Of a DNA stretch of 64,000 nt, positions 8,770-17,368 are shown piece by piece. A program made the translations under genes and the position numbers. This DNA is from Natrialbaceae archaeon (lineage in GTDB: Archaea; Halobacteriota; Halobacteria; Halobacteriales; Natrialbaceae): positions 1-64,000 of the forward strand of contig PWMF01000058.1 in assembly GCA_003559215.1 (NCBI GenBank), in the 5' to 3' direction. How positions within the stretch are numbered: position 1 is the first letter of the stretch; every line of letters begins with the position of its first letter. Under the pieces are notes generated by a model that was given only the letters and a program-made list of their open reading frames with translations, was not told the DNA's origin and did not search any database.

Positions 8770-8786
8770 CAATATACTAAATATGA
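8770..8786 (-). promoter_or_regulatory. AT-rich core promoter of the subtilase gene
   Basis: The minus strand reads CATATTTAGTATATTGAA 20-35 bp upstream of ATG 8751. A TATA box here predicts a nearly leaderless transcript and supports the chosen start. It shows the protease is not simply part of the leuCD mRNA. Confidence 0.55.
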
Positions 8787-8839
8787 TCGGCCGTTAGCTG
8801 CTGCTGCCCGGTCGGTGCAAACGACAAAAGGGGAGGACC

Positions 8840-9481
8840 CTACTCCGCTTCGGGGATCGCGCCGGAGTCGACGTACGGCAGTTCGCGGGCGGTCTCCCGA
8901 ACCGCGCCCGCGTTGGACTTCATCAGCGCCGTCGTGTCCCAGACGCCGTCGACCAGGGCCTTGCGCTGGGCGTCGTCGACGGTGACATCGATCGTTTCCG
9001 ATCCGTAGGTGACCGTCTCGGCCTCGACGTCGATCTCGAGTTCGCCGTCGGGGTTTTCGTTGACCCAGTCCTGGAGCTCCTCGATCGTCTCGCTGTCGGC
9101 CGTGACGGTCGGAATGCCGAGCGCGAGACAGTTCCCCGCGAAGATCTCGGCGAAGCTCTCGCCGATGATCGCGTCAATCCCCCAGCGCATCAGCGCCTGG
9201 GGGGCGTGCTCGCGTGAGTAGCCACAGCCGAAGTTCGAGTTGACCACCATGACCGAGGAGTCCTGGTAGCGCTCCTCGTTGAACGGGTGGTCTTTCTGCT
9301 CGTCGTCCTCATCGAACCGAAGGTCGAAGAACGCGAACTCGCCCAGTCCGTCGAAGGTGACGACCTTCATGAACCGCGCGGGGATGATCTGGTCGGTGTC
9401 GATGTCGTTGCCCCGGATTGGAACGCCGGAGCCCGAGACGTAGTCCACCTCGGGGATCTCCACGTCGTCCGTGTCGCTCAT
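8840..9481 (-). CDS. leuD: 3-isopropylmalate dehydratase small subunit
   Basis: 213 aa. It forms the isomerase with LeuC that converts 2- to 3-isopropylmalate. [18 protein letters not shown] is the LeuD signature. [19 protein letters not shown] carries the substrate-recognition loop, and [20 protein letters not shown] follows. The ATG at 9481 overlaps the leuC stop (ATGA), which fixes the start against a longer upstream frame. Translationally coupled to leuC. Confidence 0.94.
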   Translation of the reverse strand: MSDTDDVEIPEVDYVSGSGVPIRGNDIDTDQIIPARFMKVVTFDGLGEFAFFDLRFDEDDEQKDHPFNEERYQDSSVMVVNSNFGCGYSREHAPQALMRWGIDAIIGESFAEIFAGNCLALGIPTVTADSETIEELQDWVNENPDGELEIDVEAETVTYGSETIDVTVDDAQRKALVDGVWDTTALMKSNAGAVRETARELPYVDSGAIPEAE

Positions 9482-10905
9482 TGGGCGGTCACCTCTGCTT
9501 CCGGTAGCTCGCGAACGTCGGAGACCTCCCCGGTGATCGCCGCCGCGGCGACCATCCGCGGGTTCATCAACACCGTGCGGCCGTCCTTGCTGCCCTGGCG
9601 GCCGACGAAGTTCCGGTTCGAGGAGGATGCACAGGCCTCGTCGCCCTCGAGCTGATCTTCGTTCATTCCGAGACACATCGAGCAGCCGGCGTTGCGCCAC
9701 TCGAAGCCGGCGGCCTCGAAAACGTCTTTGAGCCCCTCCTCCTCGGCGGTCTCCTGGACGCGCTGGCTGCCGGGGACGACGAGCGCACGGACGTCGTCGT
9801 GGACCTCTCGACCCTCGACGATTCGGGCCGCGCGGCGCAGGTCGGGGAGTCGGGCGTTAGTACAGGAGCCGAGGAAGGCGACGTCGATGTCGTACCCCTC
9901 CATCGTCTCGCCGGGCTCGACGCGCATGTGTTCCTGGGCGCGTCGTGCGGTGTCTTGCTTGTCAGCCGGCAGCGCCTCGGGTTCCGGAATCGGATCGGTG
10001 ATCCCGATTCCCTGACCCGGGGTCGTCCCCCAGGTGACGACCGGCTCGAGCTCGTCGGCGTCGATGCGGACGACGTCATCGTACTCGGCGTCGTCGTCCG
10101 AGCGAATCGACTCCCAGTACGGCTTGAGCTCCTCGAACTTCTCGGGATTTTCCTGGAAGTAGTCGGTCTCCTCGAGCCACTCGTAGGTGGTTTCGTCGGG
10201 GTTGACGTAGCCCGCGCGGGCGCCGCCCTCGATCGACATGTTACAGATCGACATCCGACCCTCCATGCCGAGGTTCTCGATCGCGGAGCCGGCGTACTCG
10301 TAGACGTAACCGACGCCGCCCTCGGTACCCAGTCGGCGGATGATCTCGAGGATGACGTCCTTCGCCTCGACGCCGTCGCCGAGTTCACCCTCGACTTCGA
10401 TCTTTCGTACCTTCTGCTTCTCGAAGGCCAGAGTGCCCGTCGCGAGGACGTCCCGGATCTGGCTGGTGCCGATGCCGAAGGCGAGCGCGCCGAAGGCGCC
10501 GTGGGTCGAGGTGTGGGAGTCGCCACAGACGATCGTCTTGCCGGGCTGGGTCAGCCCCTGCTCCGGCCCGACGACGTGGACGATCCCCTGATCGCCCGAG
10601 TTCGGGTCCGAGAACTCGATTCCCGCCTCCCGGACGTTGCGCTCGAGCTCGCTCATCATCTCCTCGGCGGCGTCCTCGTCGTAGGGGCGAGACTGATCCG
10701 CCGTCGGGATGATGTGATCGACCGTCGCGTGCGTTAGTTCGGGGTAGGCGACCTCAAGGTCCCGCTCGCGGAGCATCCCGAAGGCCTGCGGGCTGGTGAC
10801 CTCGTGGATGAGGTGGAGGCCGACGAACAGCTGGTCCTGTCCGGTCGGCAGGGTGGTCACCTTGTGGCGGTCCCAGACCTTGTCGTACAGCGTGCCCTCG
10901 CTCAT
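9478..10905 (-). CDS. leuC: 3-isopropylmalate dehydratase large subunit
   Basis: 475 aa, normal length. It is an aconitase-family subunit that holds the [4Fe-4S] cluster. The ligands are visible: Cys in [19 protein letters not shown] (active-site region), Cys in [16 protein letters not shown], and the pair in [34 protein letters not shown] is the other family signature. Its ATG overlaps the stop of the upstream 99-aa gene (ATGA) and its stop overlaps leuD. Part of the ilvB-ilvN-ilvC-orf-leuC-leuD transcription unit. Confidence 0.95.
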   Translation of the reverse strand: MSEGTLYDKVWDRHKVTTLPTGQDQLFVGLHLIHEVTSPQAFGMLRERDLEVAYPELTHATVDHIIPTADQSRPYDEDAAEEMMSELERNVREAGIEFSDPNSGDQGIVHVVGPEQGLTQPGKTIVCGDSHTSTHGAFGALAFGIGTSQIRDVLATGTLAFEKQKVRKIEVEGELGDGVEAKDVILEIIRRLGTEGGVGYVYEYAGSAIENLGMEGRMSICNMSIEGGARAGYVNPDETTYEWLEETDYFQENPEKFEELKPYWESIRSDDDAEYDDVVRIDADELEPVVTWGTTPGQGIGITDPIPEPEALPADKQDTARRAQEHMRVEPGETMEGYDIDVAFLGSCTNARLPDLRRAARIVEGREVHDDVRALVVPGSQRVQETAEEEGLKDVFEAAGFEWRNAGCSMCLGMNEDQLEGDEACASSSNRNFVGRQGSKDGRTVLMNPRMVAAAAITGEVSDVRELPEAEVTAQ

Positions 10906-11201
10906 ACGTCGGTTACTCCCCCATCGCGTCCGTGTTCATTACCCCGCTCGAAGACCTCGTTCGCATCGTCTGCGCCCTCCGGCGGCGTGTGGTCGACTCG
11001 CTTCATCGTGCCGTCGGCGTCCGACTGCGGATCCGTCGCGGCCGGGTTCTCGTCGTCGGCACCTTTCCGTTGGCCGCCGTCGGCCACGACCGTCGGGCCA
11101 CGGCTGAACAGCCGACCGGCTGTCTCGCCGGTGTAGGGGTTCGTGTGGCTGACCGTACGCATCGAGTCGTCGTCCGTTTCGGTGTCGCTCGCTCGTTTCA
11201 T
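10902..11201 (-). CDS. Conserved small haloarchaeal protein between ilvC and leuC
   Basis: 99 aa, highly acidic and probably largely disordered. The only recognisable element is [19 protein letters not shown] (from residue 14), which I know as a conserved haloarchaeal stretch in the same position of the ilv/leu operon. It starts 1 nt after the ilvC stop and its stop overlaps the leuC start (ATGA), so it is co-translated with both. No enzyme motif, membrane segment or metal ligands. The strict synteny suggests a regulatory or structural role for the pathway enzymes; that is inference. Function unknown. Confidence 0.75.
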   Translation of the reverse strand: MKRASDTETDDDSMRTVSHTNPYTGETAGRLFSRGPTVVADGGQRKGADDENPAATDPQSDADGTMKRVDHTPPEGADDANEVFERGNEHGRDGGVTDV

Positions 11202-11202
11202 T

Positions 11203-12255
11203 TTAATCTGCCTGAACTTTCGATCGCTCGTCCTCGCTCTCCTCTTCCTGTTCTTCCTGCCAGGCGAACAGCGCGCGGAGGCGCTCGCCGACTTCCTCGA
11301 TCTCGTGGTCCTTCTCGGCCTGGTTGAGCTGGGTGTAGACCGGGCGGTTGGCCTGGTTCTCGGTAACCCACTCGGTCGCGAACTCGCCGTTCTGGACCTC
11401 CTCGAGTACCTCCTCCATGTTCGCGCGAACCTGATCGTCGATGACGGCTTCGCCGCGGGTGAGGCCGCCGTACTCGGCGGTGTCCGAAACCGAGTCCCAC
11501 ATCGCGCCGAGCCCGTCCTCGTACATGAGGTCGACGATGAGCTTCATCTCGTTGAGACACTCGAAGTAAGCCATCTCGGGGCTGTAGCCGGCGTCGACGA
11601 GCGTCTCGTAGCCGACCTTGATCAGCTCGGCGATGCCGCCACAGAGGACGGCCTGTTCGCCGAAGAGGTCGGTCTCGGTCTCCTCGCGGAACGTCGTTTC
11701 GACGACCCCTGCGCGGGCACAGCCGATCGCCTTCGAGTACGCGAGCGCGCGCTCTTTCGCGTCGCCGGTGGCGTCCTGGTAGACTGCGAGCAGTCCCGGC
11801 GTCCCCTCGCCGTTCTCGTAGTTGCGCCGTACGAGGTGCCCCGGCGACTTGGGTGCGATCATCGTCACGTCGACGTTCTCGTCGGGCTGGATCTGGTTGT
11901 AGTGGATGTTGAAGCCGTGAGCGAACTGCAGCGTGTCGCCCTCCTCGAGTTCGTCCTCGATCTGCTCGTAGACGTGGGGCTGGACCGTGTCAGGTACGAG
12001 CATCGAGACGATCTGCGCGCGTGAGGCAGCCTCGACCGGCGTCACGACCTCGAGACCGTCGGCTTCCACGGCCGAGCGCGAGGACGAGTCCTCGCGCAGG
12101 CCGACGACCACGTCGACGCCGCTGTCGTGGAGGTTCAGCGCGTGGGCGTGGCCCTGGCTCCCGTAGCCGAGGACGGCGACGGTTACGTCGTCGAGCTGCG
12201 ATTCGTCTGCGTCCGATTCGTAGTAGATCTCAGTGGTGAATTCGTCTTCAGTCAT
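11203..12255 (-). CDS. ilvC: Ketol-acid reductoisomerase
   Basis: 350 aa, class I length. It converts acetolactate or acetohydroxybutyrate to the dihydroxy acid with NAD(P)H and Mg2+. [20 protein letters not shown] (~residues 23-42) is the Rossmann nucleotide site. [19 protein letters not shown] is the substrate loop, [15 protein letters not shown] the metal-site helix, and [19 protein letters not shown] the family signature. The start at 12255 overlaps the end of ilvN by 8 nt; the longer upstream frame is an ilvN shadow. Confidence 0.95.
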   Translation of the reverse strand: MTEDEFTTEIYYESDADESQLDDVTVAVLGYGSQGHAHALNLHDSGVDVVVGLREDSSSRSAVEADGLEVVTPVEAASRAQIVSMLVPDTVQPHVYEQIEDELEEGDTLQFAHGFNIHYNQIQPDENVDVTMIAPKSPGHLVRRNYENGEGTPGLLAVYQDATGDAKERALAYSKAIGCARAGVVETTFREETETDLFGEQAVLCGGIAELIKVGYETLVDAGYSPEMAYFECLNEMKLIVDLMYEDGLGAMWDSVSDTAEYGGLTRGEAVIDDQVRANMEEVLEEVQNGEFATEWVTENQANRPVYTQLNQAEKDHEIEEVGERLRALFAWQEEQEEESEDERSKVQAD

Positions 12256-12907
12256 CGTCTGCTGGTTGGGTGTAGGGGGTGTTGTTCGCCTCGTTGGCGG
12301 TCGATTCTGCCGGAGCGGGTGCCGCGGTGTCGTCGGTACCGCGAGCGAGCGCCGTCGTCCCGGTTCGGGCGATCTCGCGGATGCCGAACTGGGAGAACGT
12401 CTCGATCGCGGCCTCGATCTTCTGGCGGGCGCCCGTGATCTCGAACGTTGCGGTCTCGGGGCTCGAGTCAACGGTCTTGGCGTCGTACATGTCCGCGACG
12501 GCGGCGACCTGGTCGGGTCGCTCGGCGTTGACCTTCACCAGAGCGAGCTCGCGGCGCATCGCGTCGGGCTCGAGTTCGCGCACGGCGATCACCGGGATCA
12601 GCTTCCGGAGCTGCTTCTTAATCTGGTCGATGCCAGGGTCGGGCTCCTCGACGACGAGCGTGATCCGCGCGCGGTCCTCGTCGTCGGTCGGGCCCACGGT
12701 GAGGCTCTCGATGTTGAACTGCCGCCTCGAGAACAGCCCCGAGGCTTCGGCGAGCACGCCGGGTTCGTGTTCGACCAGTGCCGAGATAACCGTCCGCCGA
12801 GGTTCGTGTTTCGCCTCGACCTCGGGGTCGATGCGAATCCCCTGTTTGTTCCGTCGGCCGGCGGGCGTCGGTCGCTCTTCGGGCTTCGGGCCGTCCAACC
12901 CTTTCAT
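12248..12907 (-). CDS. ilvN: Acetolactate synthase small (regulatory) subunit
   Basis: 219 aa. An N-terminal ACT domain ([20 protein letters not shown], then [16 protein letters not shown]) binds the feedback effector, probably valine. A second small-subunit domain follows ([16 protein letters not shown]...[15 protein letters not shown]). The N-terminal ~40 and C-terminal ~25 residues are low-complexity acidic extensions typical of halophiles. Its ATG overlaps the ilvB stop (ATGA), giving coupled synthesis of catalytic and regulatory subunits. Confidence 0.93.
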   Translation of the reverse strand: MKGLDGPKPEERPTPAGRRNKQGIRIDPEVEAKHEPRRTVISALVEHEPGVLAEASGLFSRRQFNIESLTVGPTDDEDRARITLVVEEPDPGIDQIKKQLRKLIPVIAVRELEPDAMRRELALVKVNAERPDQVAAVADMYDAKTVDSSPETATFEITGARQKIEAAIETFSQFGIREIARTGTTALARGTDDTAAPAPAESTANEANNTPYTQPADDD

Positions 12908-14703
12908 AGCTGATCCTCCGTCAGTGCGAACTGACCGTTGTCGCCGCCGCTCGGAACCATCGGGTAGACGTTCGCCTGCGGATCAATATGGACGTCGATC
13001 ACGGACGGGCCGTCGTAGGCGAGCGCGGCGTCGATCGTGTCCGCGACTTCGTCGTAGTCATCGATTCGGAACCCCTCCGCGCCGAACGCCTCGGCGAGCG
13101 TGTCGAACTCGGGCATCCAGCCGTAATCCGAGGCGGAGTGGCGCCCGTCGAAGAAGGCGTCCTGCCACTGTCGGACCATCCCGATGTACTCGTTGTTGAG
13201 CACGGCAACCGTGATGTCCAGGTTCTCGCGGACGGCGACCGACAGTCCCTGCAGCGTCATCAGGAACGAGCCGTCGCCGTCGATGCAGACGACCTCCTGG
13301 TCGTCGTCGGCCGCGAAGCGAGTGCCGATCGCCGCCGGGAGGCCGTAGCCCATCGCGCCCAGGCCGTGGCTCGAGACCCAGGTGCGGGGCTCGGTGTAGG
13401 TCCAGTACTGCCAGGCCCACATCTGGTGTTGTCCGACGCCGGTCGTAACGACCGCTCGGTCGCTCGTGGCCTCGTCCAGGGCTTCGACGACGAACTGCGG
13501 TTTGATCGGTTCGTCCTCGGGCGTGTCGTAGGCCATCGAGTAGTCGGACTTCCACTGCTGGCACTGCGCGCGCCACTTCGTCGCCTGCGGCGACTCGTCG
13601 ACGGCCTCGGTCAGCTGCTCGACGACGGTGCCGGCGTCGCCGATCAGCGGATAGTCCGCGTGGATGTTCTTCGAGATCTCCGCCGGATCGATGTCGACGT
13701 GGATGATCTCGGCGTCGGGCGCGAACGTCTCGATGCCGCCTGTCAGGCGGTCGTCGAACCGGGTTCCGACGGCGACCATCGTATCGCAGTGGGTGATCGC
13801 CATGTTGGCGTAGCCGGTACCGTGCATCCCGGCGCCCTCGAGTGCGAGCTCGTGGTCCTCGGGGAACGCGCCGGTTCCGGGCATCGTCGTGACGACCGGG
13901 ATCTCGTGTTCGATCGCGAACGCGCGACAGACCTCGGCGGCGTCGCCCTTGATCACGCCCCCGCCGAGCAGCATGATCGGGCGGCTGGCGCTCTCGATGC
14001 GTTCGGCCGCGGCCGCGACGATCTCGGGGTCCGCTCGCTCCTGGACGTCGTAGGTGTCGGGCGTCCGCGGCTCGTCGGGTTCGCGGTCGGTTTCGGCGTT
14101 CGTAACGTCTTTCGGTAGGTCGACCAGCGTCGGACCCGGTCGACCCTCGCTCGCGAGCGCGAACGCCTCGCTGACGTCGGTACCGACGCGGTCGGGCTCT
14201 CTCGAGAAGGTGTTGGTCTTCGTGACCGGCATCGTGACGCCGGTGGTATCGGTCTCCTGGAAGGCGTCGTTGCCGACGAACTCCGTCGGCACCTGTCCGG
14301 TCAGTGCGACGACCGGATCCGAGTCCATGTCGGCGTCAGCCAGTCCGGTGACGAGGTTCGTCGCCCCCGGCCCCGAGGTCGCCAGGCAGATCCCCGGCTC
14401 CCCGGAGACGATGCCGTAGGCGTCGGCGGCGTGGGAGGCCCCCTGCTCGTGGGCCATCGTCACGTGTTGGATCTCGGAATCGTACAGTGCGTCGTAGACG
14501 GGCATGATCGCGCCGCCCTGCACACCAAAGGCGTGCTCGACGCCCGCGTTCTCGAGGGCGCGAACGACGGACTCGGCGCCCGTCGTGACGGGGGTCGGTT
14601 CGGCGTCGGTCGCCGACCCGTCGGCGGCGTCCTCGGCCGCGGTTGTCTCCTGGTCGTCGTGCTGTTCCTCGGTCGCGGTAACCGGTGCTGCGCGTTCGCT
14701 CAT
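12904..14703 (-). CDS. ilvB: Acetolactate synthase large (catalytic) subunit
   Basis: 599 aa, a ThDP- and FAD-dependent enzyme that condenses pyruvate with pyruvate or 2-ketobutyrate. ENAGVEHAFGVQGGAIMPVYD and MAHEQGASHAADAYG (catalytic Glu) are at the N-terminus. The ThDP/Mg motif is GDGSFLMTLQGL ... VLNNEYIGMVRQWQ near residues 480-530. The first ~40 residues are a Thr/Ala/Glu-rich halophilic extension. A strong Shine-Dalgarno (AGGAGGT) lies 5 nt before the ATG. Upstream is a ~215-nt leader with a 28-codon ORF and a hairpin, described separately. Confidence 0.95.
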   Translation of the reverse strand: MSERAAPVTATEEQHDDQETTAAEDAADGSATDAEPTPVTTGAESVVRALENAGVEHAFGVQGGAIMPVYDALYDSEIQHVTMAHEQGASHAADAYGIVSGEPGICLATSGPGATNLVTGLADADMDSDPVVALTGQVPTEFVGNDAFQETDTTGVTMPVTKTNTFSREPDRVGTDVSEAFALASEGRPGPTLVDLPKDVTNAETDREPDEPRTPDTYDVQERADPEIVAAAAERIESASRPIMLLGGGVIKGDAAEVCRAFAIEHEIPVVTTMPGTGAFPEDHELALEGAGMHGTGYANMAITHCDTMVAVGTRFDDRLTGGIETFAPDAEIIHVDIDPAEISKNIHADYPLIGDAGTVVEQLTEAVDESPQATKWRAQCQQWKSDYSMAYDTPEDEPIKPQFVVEALDEATSDRAVVTTGVGQHQMWAWQYWTYTEPRTWVSSHGLGAMGYGLPAAIGTRFAADDDQEVVCIDGDGSFLMTLQGLSVAVRENLDITVAVLNNEYIGMVRQWQDAFFDGRHSASDYGWMPEFDTLAEAFGAEGFRIDDYDEVADTIDAALAYDGPSVIDVHIDPQANVYPMVPSGGDNGQFALTEDQL

Positions 14704-14911
14704 CGATTACCTCCTGTCGCCTTTCGGCGGTCCGGTGCTCTTGCTGGTGTCATCTGGTGAATTGCTGGTCGCTCGGTGGTCGGTGCGACGGATACGGGCC
14801 GGGGTCGAGGAAGGAGTGAGAGAGGGGCTAGTATGCCCCTACAATACGAATACGAGCGAGCGCGCTGCCGTCGGTGTCGCGAGTGCGAACCGATCTGCGA
14901 GCGCGATCCGT
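14704..14911 (-). promoter_or_regulatory. Long ilvB 5' leader with hairpin (candidate attenuator)
   Basis: Predicted transcription from the TATA box at 14942-14950 gives a leader of about 215 nt, unusual in a window where most genes are leaderless. The minus strand has a perfect 6-bp hairpin, AGGGGC-ATACTA-GCCCCT (14823-14840), whose loop holds the stop codon of the leader ORF. A pyrimidine-rich run (CTCTCTCACTCCTTCCTC) follows immediately. The remaining ~100 nt to the ilvB Shine-Dalgarno show no obvious structure. The layout resembles a translation-coupled attenuator, but this is inference. Confidence 0.45.
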
Positions 14912-14914
14912 CAT
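14828..14914 (-). CDS. 28-aa putative leader peptide of the ilvB operon
   Basis: ATG at 14914 lies only a few bases from the predicted transcription start. The encoded peptide ends SALARIRIVGAY, with Leu, Ile and Val (the end products of the operon) clustered just before the stop, and the TAG stop sits inside the loop of the hairpin at 14823-14840. A weak GGAG precedes the ATG. There is no recognisable domain. It could be a chance ORF; 28 codons alone is weak evidence, and the argument rests on position and composition. Confidence 0.4.
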   Translation of the reverse strand: MTDRARRSVRTRDTDGSALARIRIVGAY

Positions 14915-14941
14915 TACTCCACTCGTAGGACCGGCGACCAT

Positions 14942-14950
14942 CATAATAGT
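14942..14950 (-). promoter_or_regulatory. TATA box of the ilvB-ilvN-ilvC-orf-leuC-leuD operon
   Basis: The minus strand ACTATTATG is the only AT-rich hexamer-like element in the 325 bases between leuA and ilvB. It predicts a start near 14918-14922, just ahead of the leader ORF. Confidence 0.5.
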
Positions 14951-15029
14951 TTCGTCCCGGGCAACGCTGGCGGGAACGGCGTCGCCATAGCCGGGGCTCC
15001 CGGCCGGTAGCAAACGAGGGGGCCATCCC

Positions 15030-16257
15030 TCAGATCTGCACCTCCTCTCGCTGGCGCTCGACGCCAGCCTCCTCGGCGAACCGCTCCAAGTCCTCGACCG
15101 TGATGCGGCGCTTCTCGGCGCCGTAGTCCTTGACGCGGCGCGTTACCGTCCGCACCTCGTCGTCGGTGGGCTCGTACCCGCGTTCTTCCAACCGCTCGCG
15201 GACCGAGTGGGTCCCGGTGTGTTTCCCCATGACCAGTCGGCGCGTCGCGCCGACCATCTCGGGGGTCATGACGCCAGGCTCGAAGGTGTCGGAATTCTCG
15301 ATGACGCCCGCGGCGTGGATCCCGCTCTCGTGGGAGAAGGCGTTGTCGCCGACGACGGGTTTGTTCCCCGGCGTCTCGATCGAACTCTTCTCCTCGACGA
15401 TCTCGGAGAGCTCCATGATGCGGGTCGTATCGATCCCCGTATCGCACTGGTAGACCGACTCGACGGCCATCACGAACTCCTCGTAGGCGGCGTTGCCGGC
15501 CCGCTCGCCGATCGAGTTGACCGACACCTGCGCCTGGTCGGCGCCCGCCTCGATGCCTGACAGGGCGTTGGCGGTCGCCAGCCCGAAGTCGTCGTGGGTG
15601 TGGACGTCGACCCGCGCGTCGGTGTGGGCACAGACCTTCTCGATCATCGCCCGGAACCGGTTCGGCGTCGCGACGCCGCAGGTGTCCGGGATGTTGATCC
15701 AGTCCGTTCCCGCCTCGGAAACGGACTCGATCACGTCGATCAGGAACGTCTCGTCCGTTCGGGTCGCGTCCATCGGCGAGAACATGCAGGTCGCTCCCGC
15801 TTCGGTGATCCGTTCGACCGACTCGACGGCGCGCTGTACTACGTCCTCCCGGGTCGCGTGCATCGAATCCTCGATCTGGACGTCGCTGGTGCTGACGAAC
15901 GTGTGCACCATCTCGACACCGGAATCCAGTGCGGCTTCGATGTCGTCGTCGACGACGCGGGCCAGCCCGCAGGTGGTCTTCGACGTCGAGGACGCGATAT
16001 CCCGGACCGCCTCGAACTCGGCCTCGGAGTTGACGGGGAACCCGGCCTCGATAACGTGGGTGCCCATCTCGTCCAGAACCGCGGCGATCTCGCGTTTGTC
16101 GTCGTAGGAGAACGACGTGCCGGGCGACTGTTCGCCGTCCCGCAGCGTCGTATCGAAGACACGTGCTGACTCGATTTCGTCAGTGGAATCTAACGTGCCC
16201 TGGAAGAACTCGACCCCCCTGACTGGTGTCAGAGGTCGGGTTGCCTTGTGAAGACAT
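15030..16257 (-). CDS. leuA: 2-isopropylmalate/(R)-citramalate synthase, with apparent 5' frameshift
   Basis: A DRE-TIM aldolase. FDTTLRDGEQSPGTSFSYDD carries the catalytic Arg and metal Asp; VIEAGFP, VHTHDDFGLATANALSGIEAG and SVNSIGERAGNAAYEEF hold the His metal ligands. The body is open from 15030 to about 16213. The likely start, ATG 16257 (MSSQGNPTSDTSQG), is in a different frame: a run of six G (16214-16219) puts it one base out. Removing one G gives 409 codons in one frame, and a TATA box lies ~30 bp upstream of this ATG. Internal start 16067 would delete the catalytic motif. At ~408 aa it lacks the C-terminal LeuA regulatory domain, so it may serve either reaction. Natural frameshift or sequence error cannot be told apart here. 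Confidence 0.85.
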
Positions 16258-16676
16258 TGTACCCGATCCGAGGATCGACGTCGTATATAAACCTGACGCT
16301 GCTCGCGGGATGGGACGACGTGTCAACCCTCACAGAACTCCGTTGACGACGGAAAAACGCAAGACATCAACGGCCTATTATCGAACGGATATCCTATTAT
16401 CATACTGGTCGCTCCGCGGGTCGTCCCCGAAATCTCTCGCTCGAGCCCCTACAATCCATCCGAATATGCTCGAAAACAACCTAGTTCGGCTGGCGCGCGC
16501 TTCCCGGTGGACAGTCGGTCAGTAAGAAGGGATCTCCGGAGGGAGATCTGTACTATCGTCCACCAACCCATAGATTTCGAAACACGAGTCGAGAGAAGAA
16601 CTGGCGTCCGGGACGAACGGATCGGTTCCCGCCTGAGATATACAGGTGTTGCAGTCCCGCCCGATTCCGAAGGTGC
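16258..16676. other. Non-coding region upstream of leuA
   Basis: 419 bases between leuA and the Lrp-type gene without a convincing gene. It contains the leuA TATA box (16284-16291), a twice-repeated CCTATTATC (16374-16382 and 16393-16401, 19 bp apart), and an 11-mer GCCCCTACAAT (16445-16455) that also occurs in the ilvB leader (14835-14845). A 33-codon TTG-started frame (16378-16479, minus) covers the 11-mer but is not supported otherwise. Confidence 0.5.
16284..16291 (-). promoter_or_regulatory. TATA box of leuA
   Basis: The minus strand TTTATATA, a near-consensus haloarchaeal TATA element, is centred ~30 bp upstream of ATG 16257. It predicts a leader of only a few nucleotides and fixes 16257 as the start. 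Confidence 0.75.
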
Positions 16677-17270
16677 TCACTCGAGGGCGTCTCGGTGGGA
16701 CTCGTACCGACTCAGGTATCGATCCTCGCAGGAGGAACAGCAGAACGTTTTGATCTCGCCGTCGACCGTCGCCGTCACGCCGTCGCCGGTGACTTGCTTC
16801 CCGCAGACGACGCACTCGAGGGCGAATCCGGTCGCCGAGAGTGCCGAGACGCGAGCCGACCGATTGAGTAGCGTGACGTCGTACCCGGTCAGGGAGGCGA
16901 GATCGACCTCGCGAGCGAGCCACGAGCGGACGTCGCCGTCGGAAATCGTCGCGTGAACGAGGACGCGGCCGTCGGTCCCCTCGAAGACGCGCTCGACGCC
17001 CTCGAGCTCGCCCGCGGCCGCGTAGACATCGTCGACTGCCTCGGGAGCGGGCTCGAGGTCGACCAGCACCGAGACCTCCCCGTGGAGTCGCTCGCGGTCG
17101 ACATCGATCGTAAACCCCTGGATGATCCCCTGGCCCTCGAGCCGGGAGATCCGATCCGAGACCGCCGGCGGCGTCAGCCCGACCCGGTCGGCGATCTCCT
17201 TGTACGGCCGGCGGGCGTTGGTCGCCAGCAGCTCGAGGATCTCGAGGTCCGTCTCGTCGAGCTCGCGCAT
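16677..17270 (-). CDS. Lrp/AsnC-type regulator with C-terminal TRASH metal-binding domain
   Basis: 197 aa from ATG 17270. Residues ~3-45 are the AsnC winged helix (LDETDLEILELLATNARRPY ... VGLTPPAVSDRISRLE). Residues ~60-130 form the ligand/RAM-like domain. The C-terminus has ECVVCGKQV and TFCCSSCEDRY, the CxxC...CxxC arrangement of a TRASH domain, which senses metals. In haloarchaea this architecture is associated with copper-homeostasis genes. Here the divergent neighbour (98 bp away) is a diiron ferritin-like gene, hinting at iron or copper/oxidative control of that gene. It may also act on itself. It lies upstream of leuA but the 419-bp gap argues against an operon. Confidence 0.88.
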   Translation of the reverse strand: MRELDETDLEILELLATNARRPYKEIADRVGLTPPAVSDRISRLEGQGIIQGFTIDVDRERLHGEVSVLVDLEPAPEAVDDVYAAAGELEGVERVFEGTDGRVLVHATISDGDVRSWLAREVDLASLTGYDVTLLNRSARVSALSATGFALECVVCGKQVTGDGVTATVDGEIKTFCCSSCEDRYLSRYESHRDALE

Positions 17271-17368
17271 GAGTGGTGGTTGGCGGGCGCGCGCCAAGAG
17301 TGTACCGCGGACGCCGCGGATGTGGAGGTGTGAGAACTAAACCCCCGGTCGTGGTAGGGCGGCTGGCA

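Noticed and set aside
8752-8772. Upstream start (MNFHIVL) for the subtilase
   Set aside because: Those codons lie inside the AT-rich core promoter; the signal peptide begins properly at 8751.
14700-15026. A 108-codon minus-strand frame between leuA and ilvB
   Set aside because: Arg/Ser/Pro-rich shadow composition, no conservation pattern; the region is better explained as ilvB leader plus promoter.
16226-16525. A 99-codon plus-strand frame upstream of leuA
   Set aside because: Overlaps the leuA start and TATA box antisense; no protein-like pattern.
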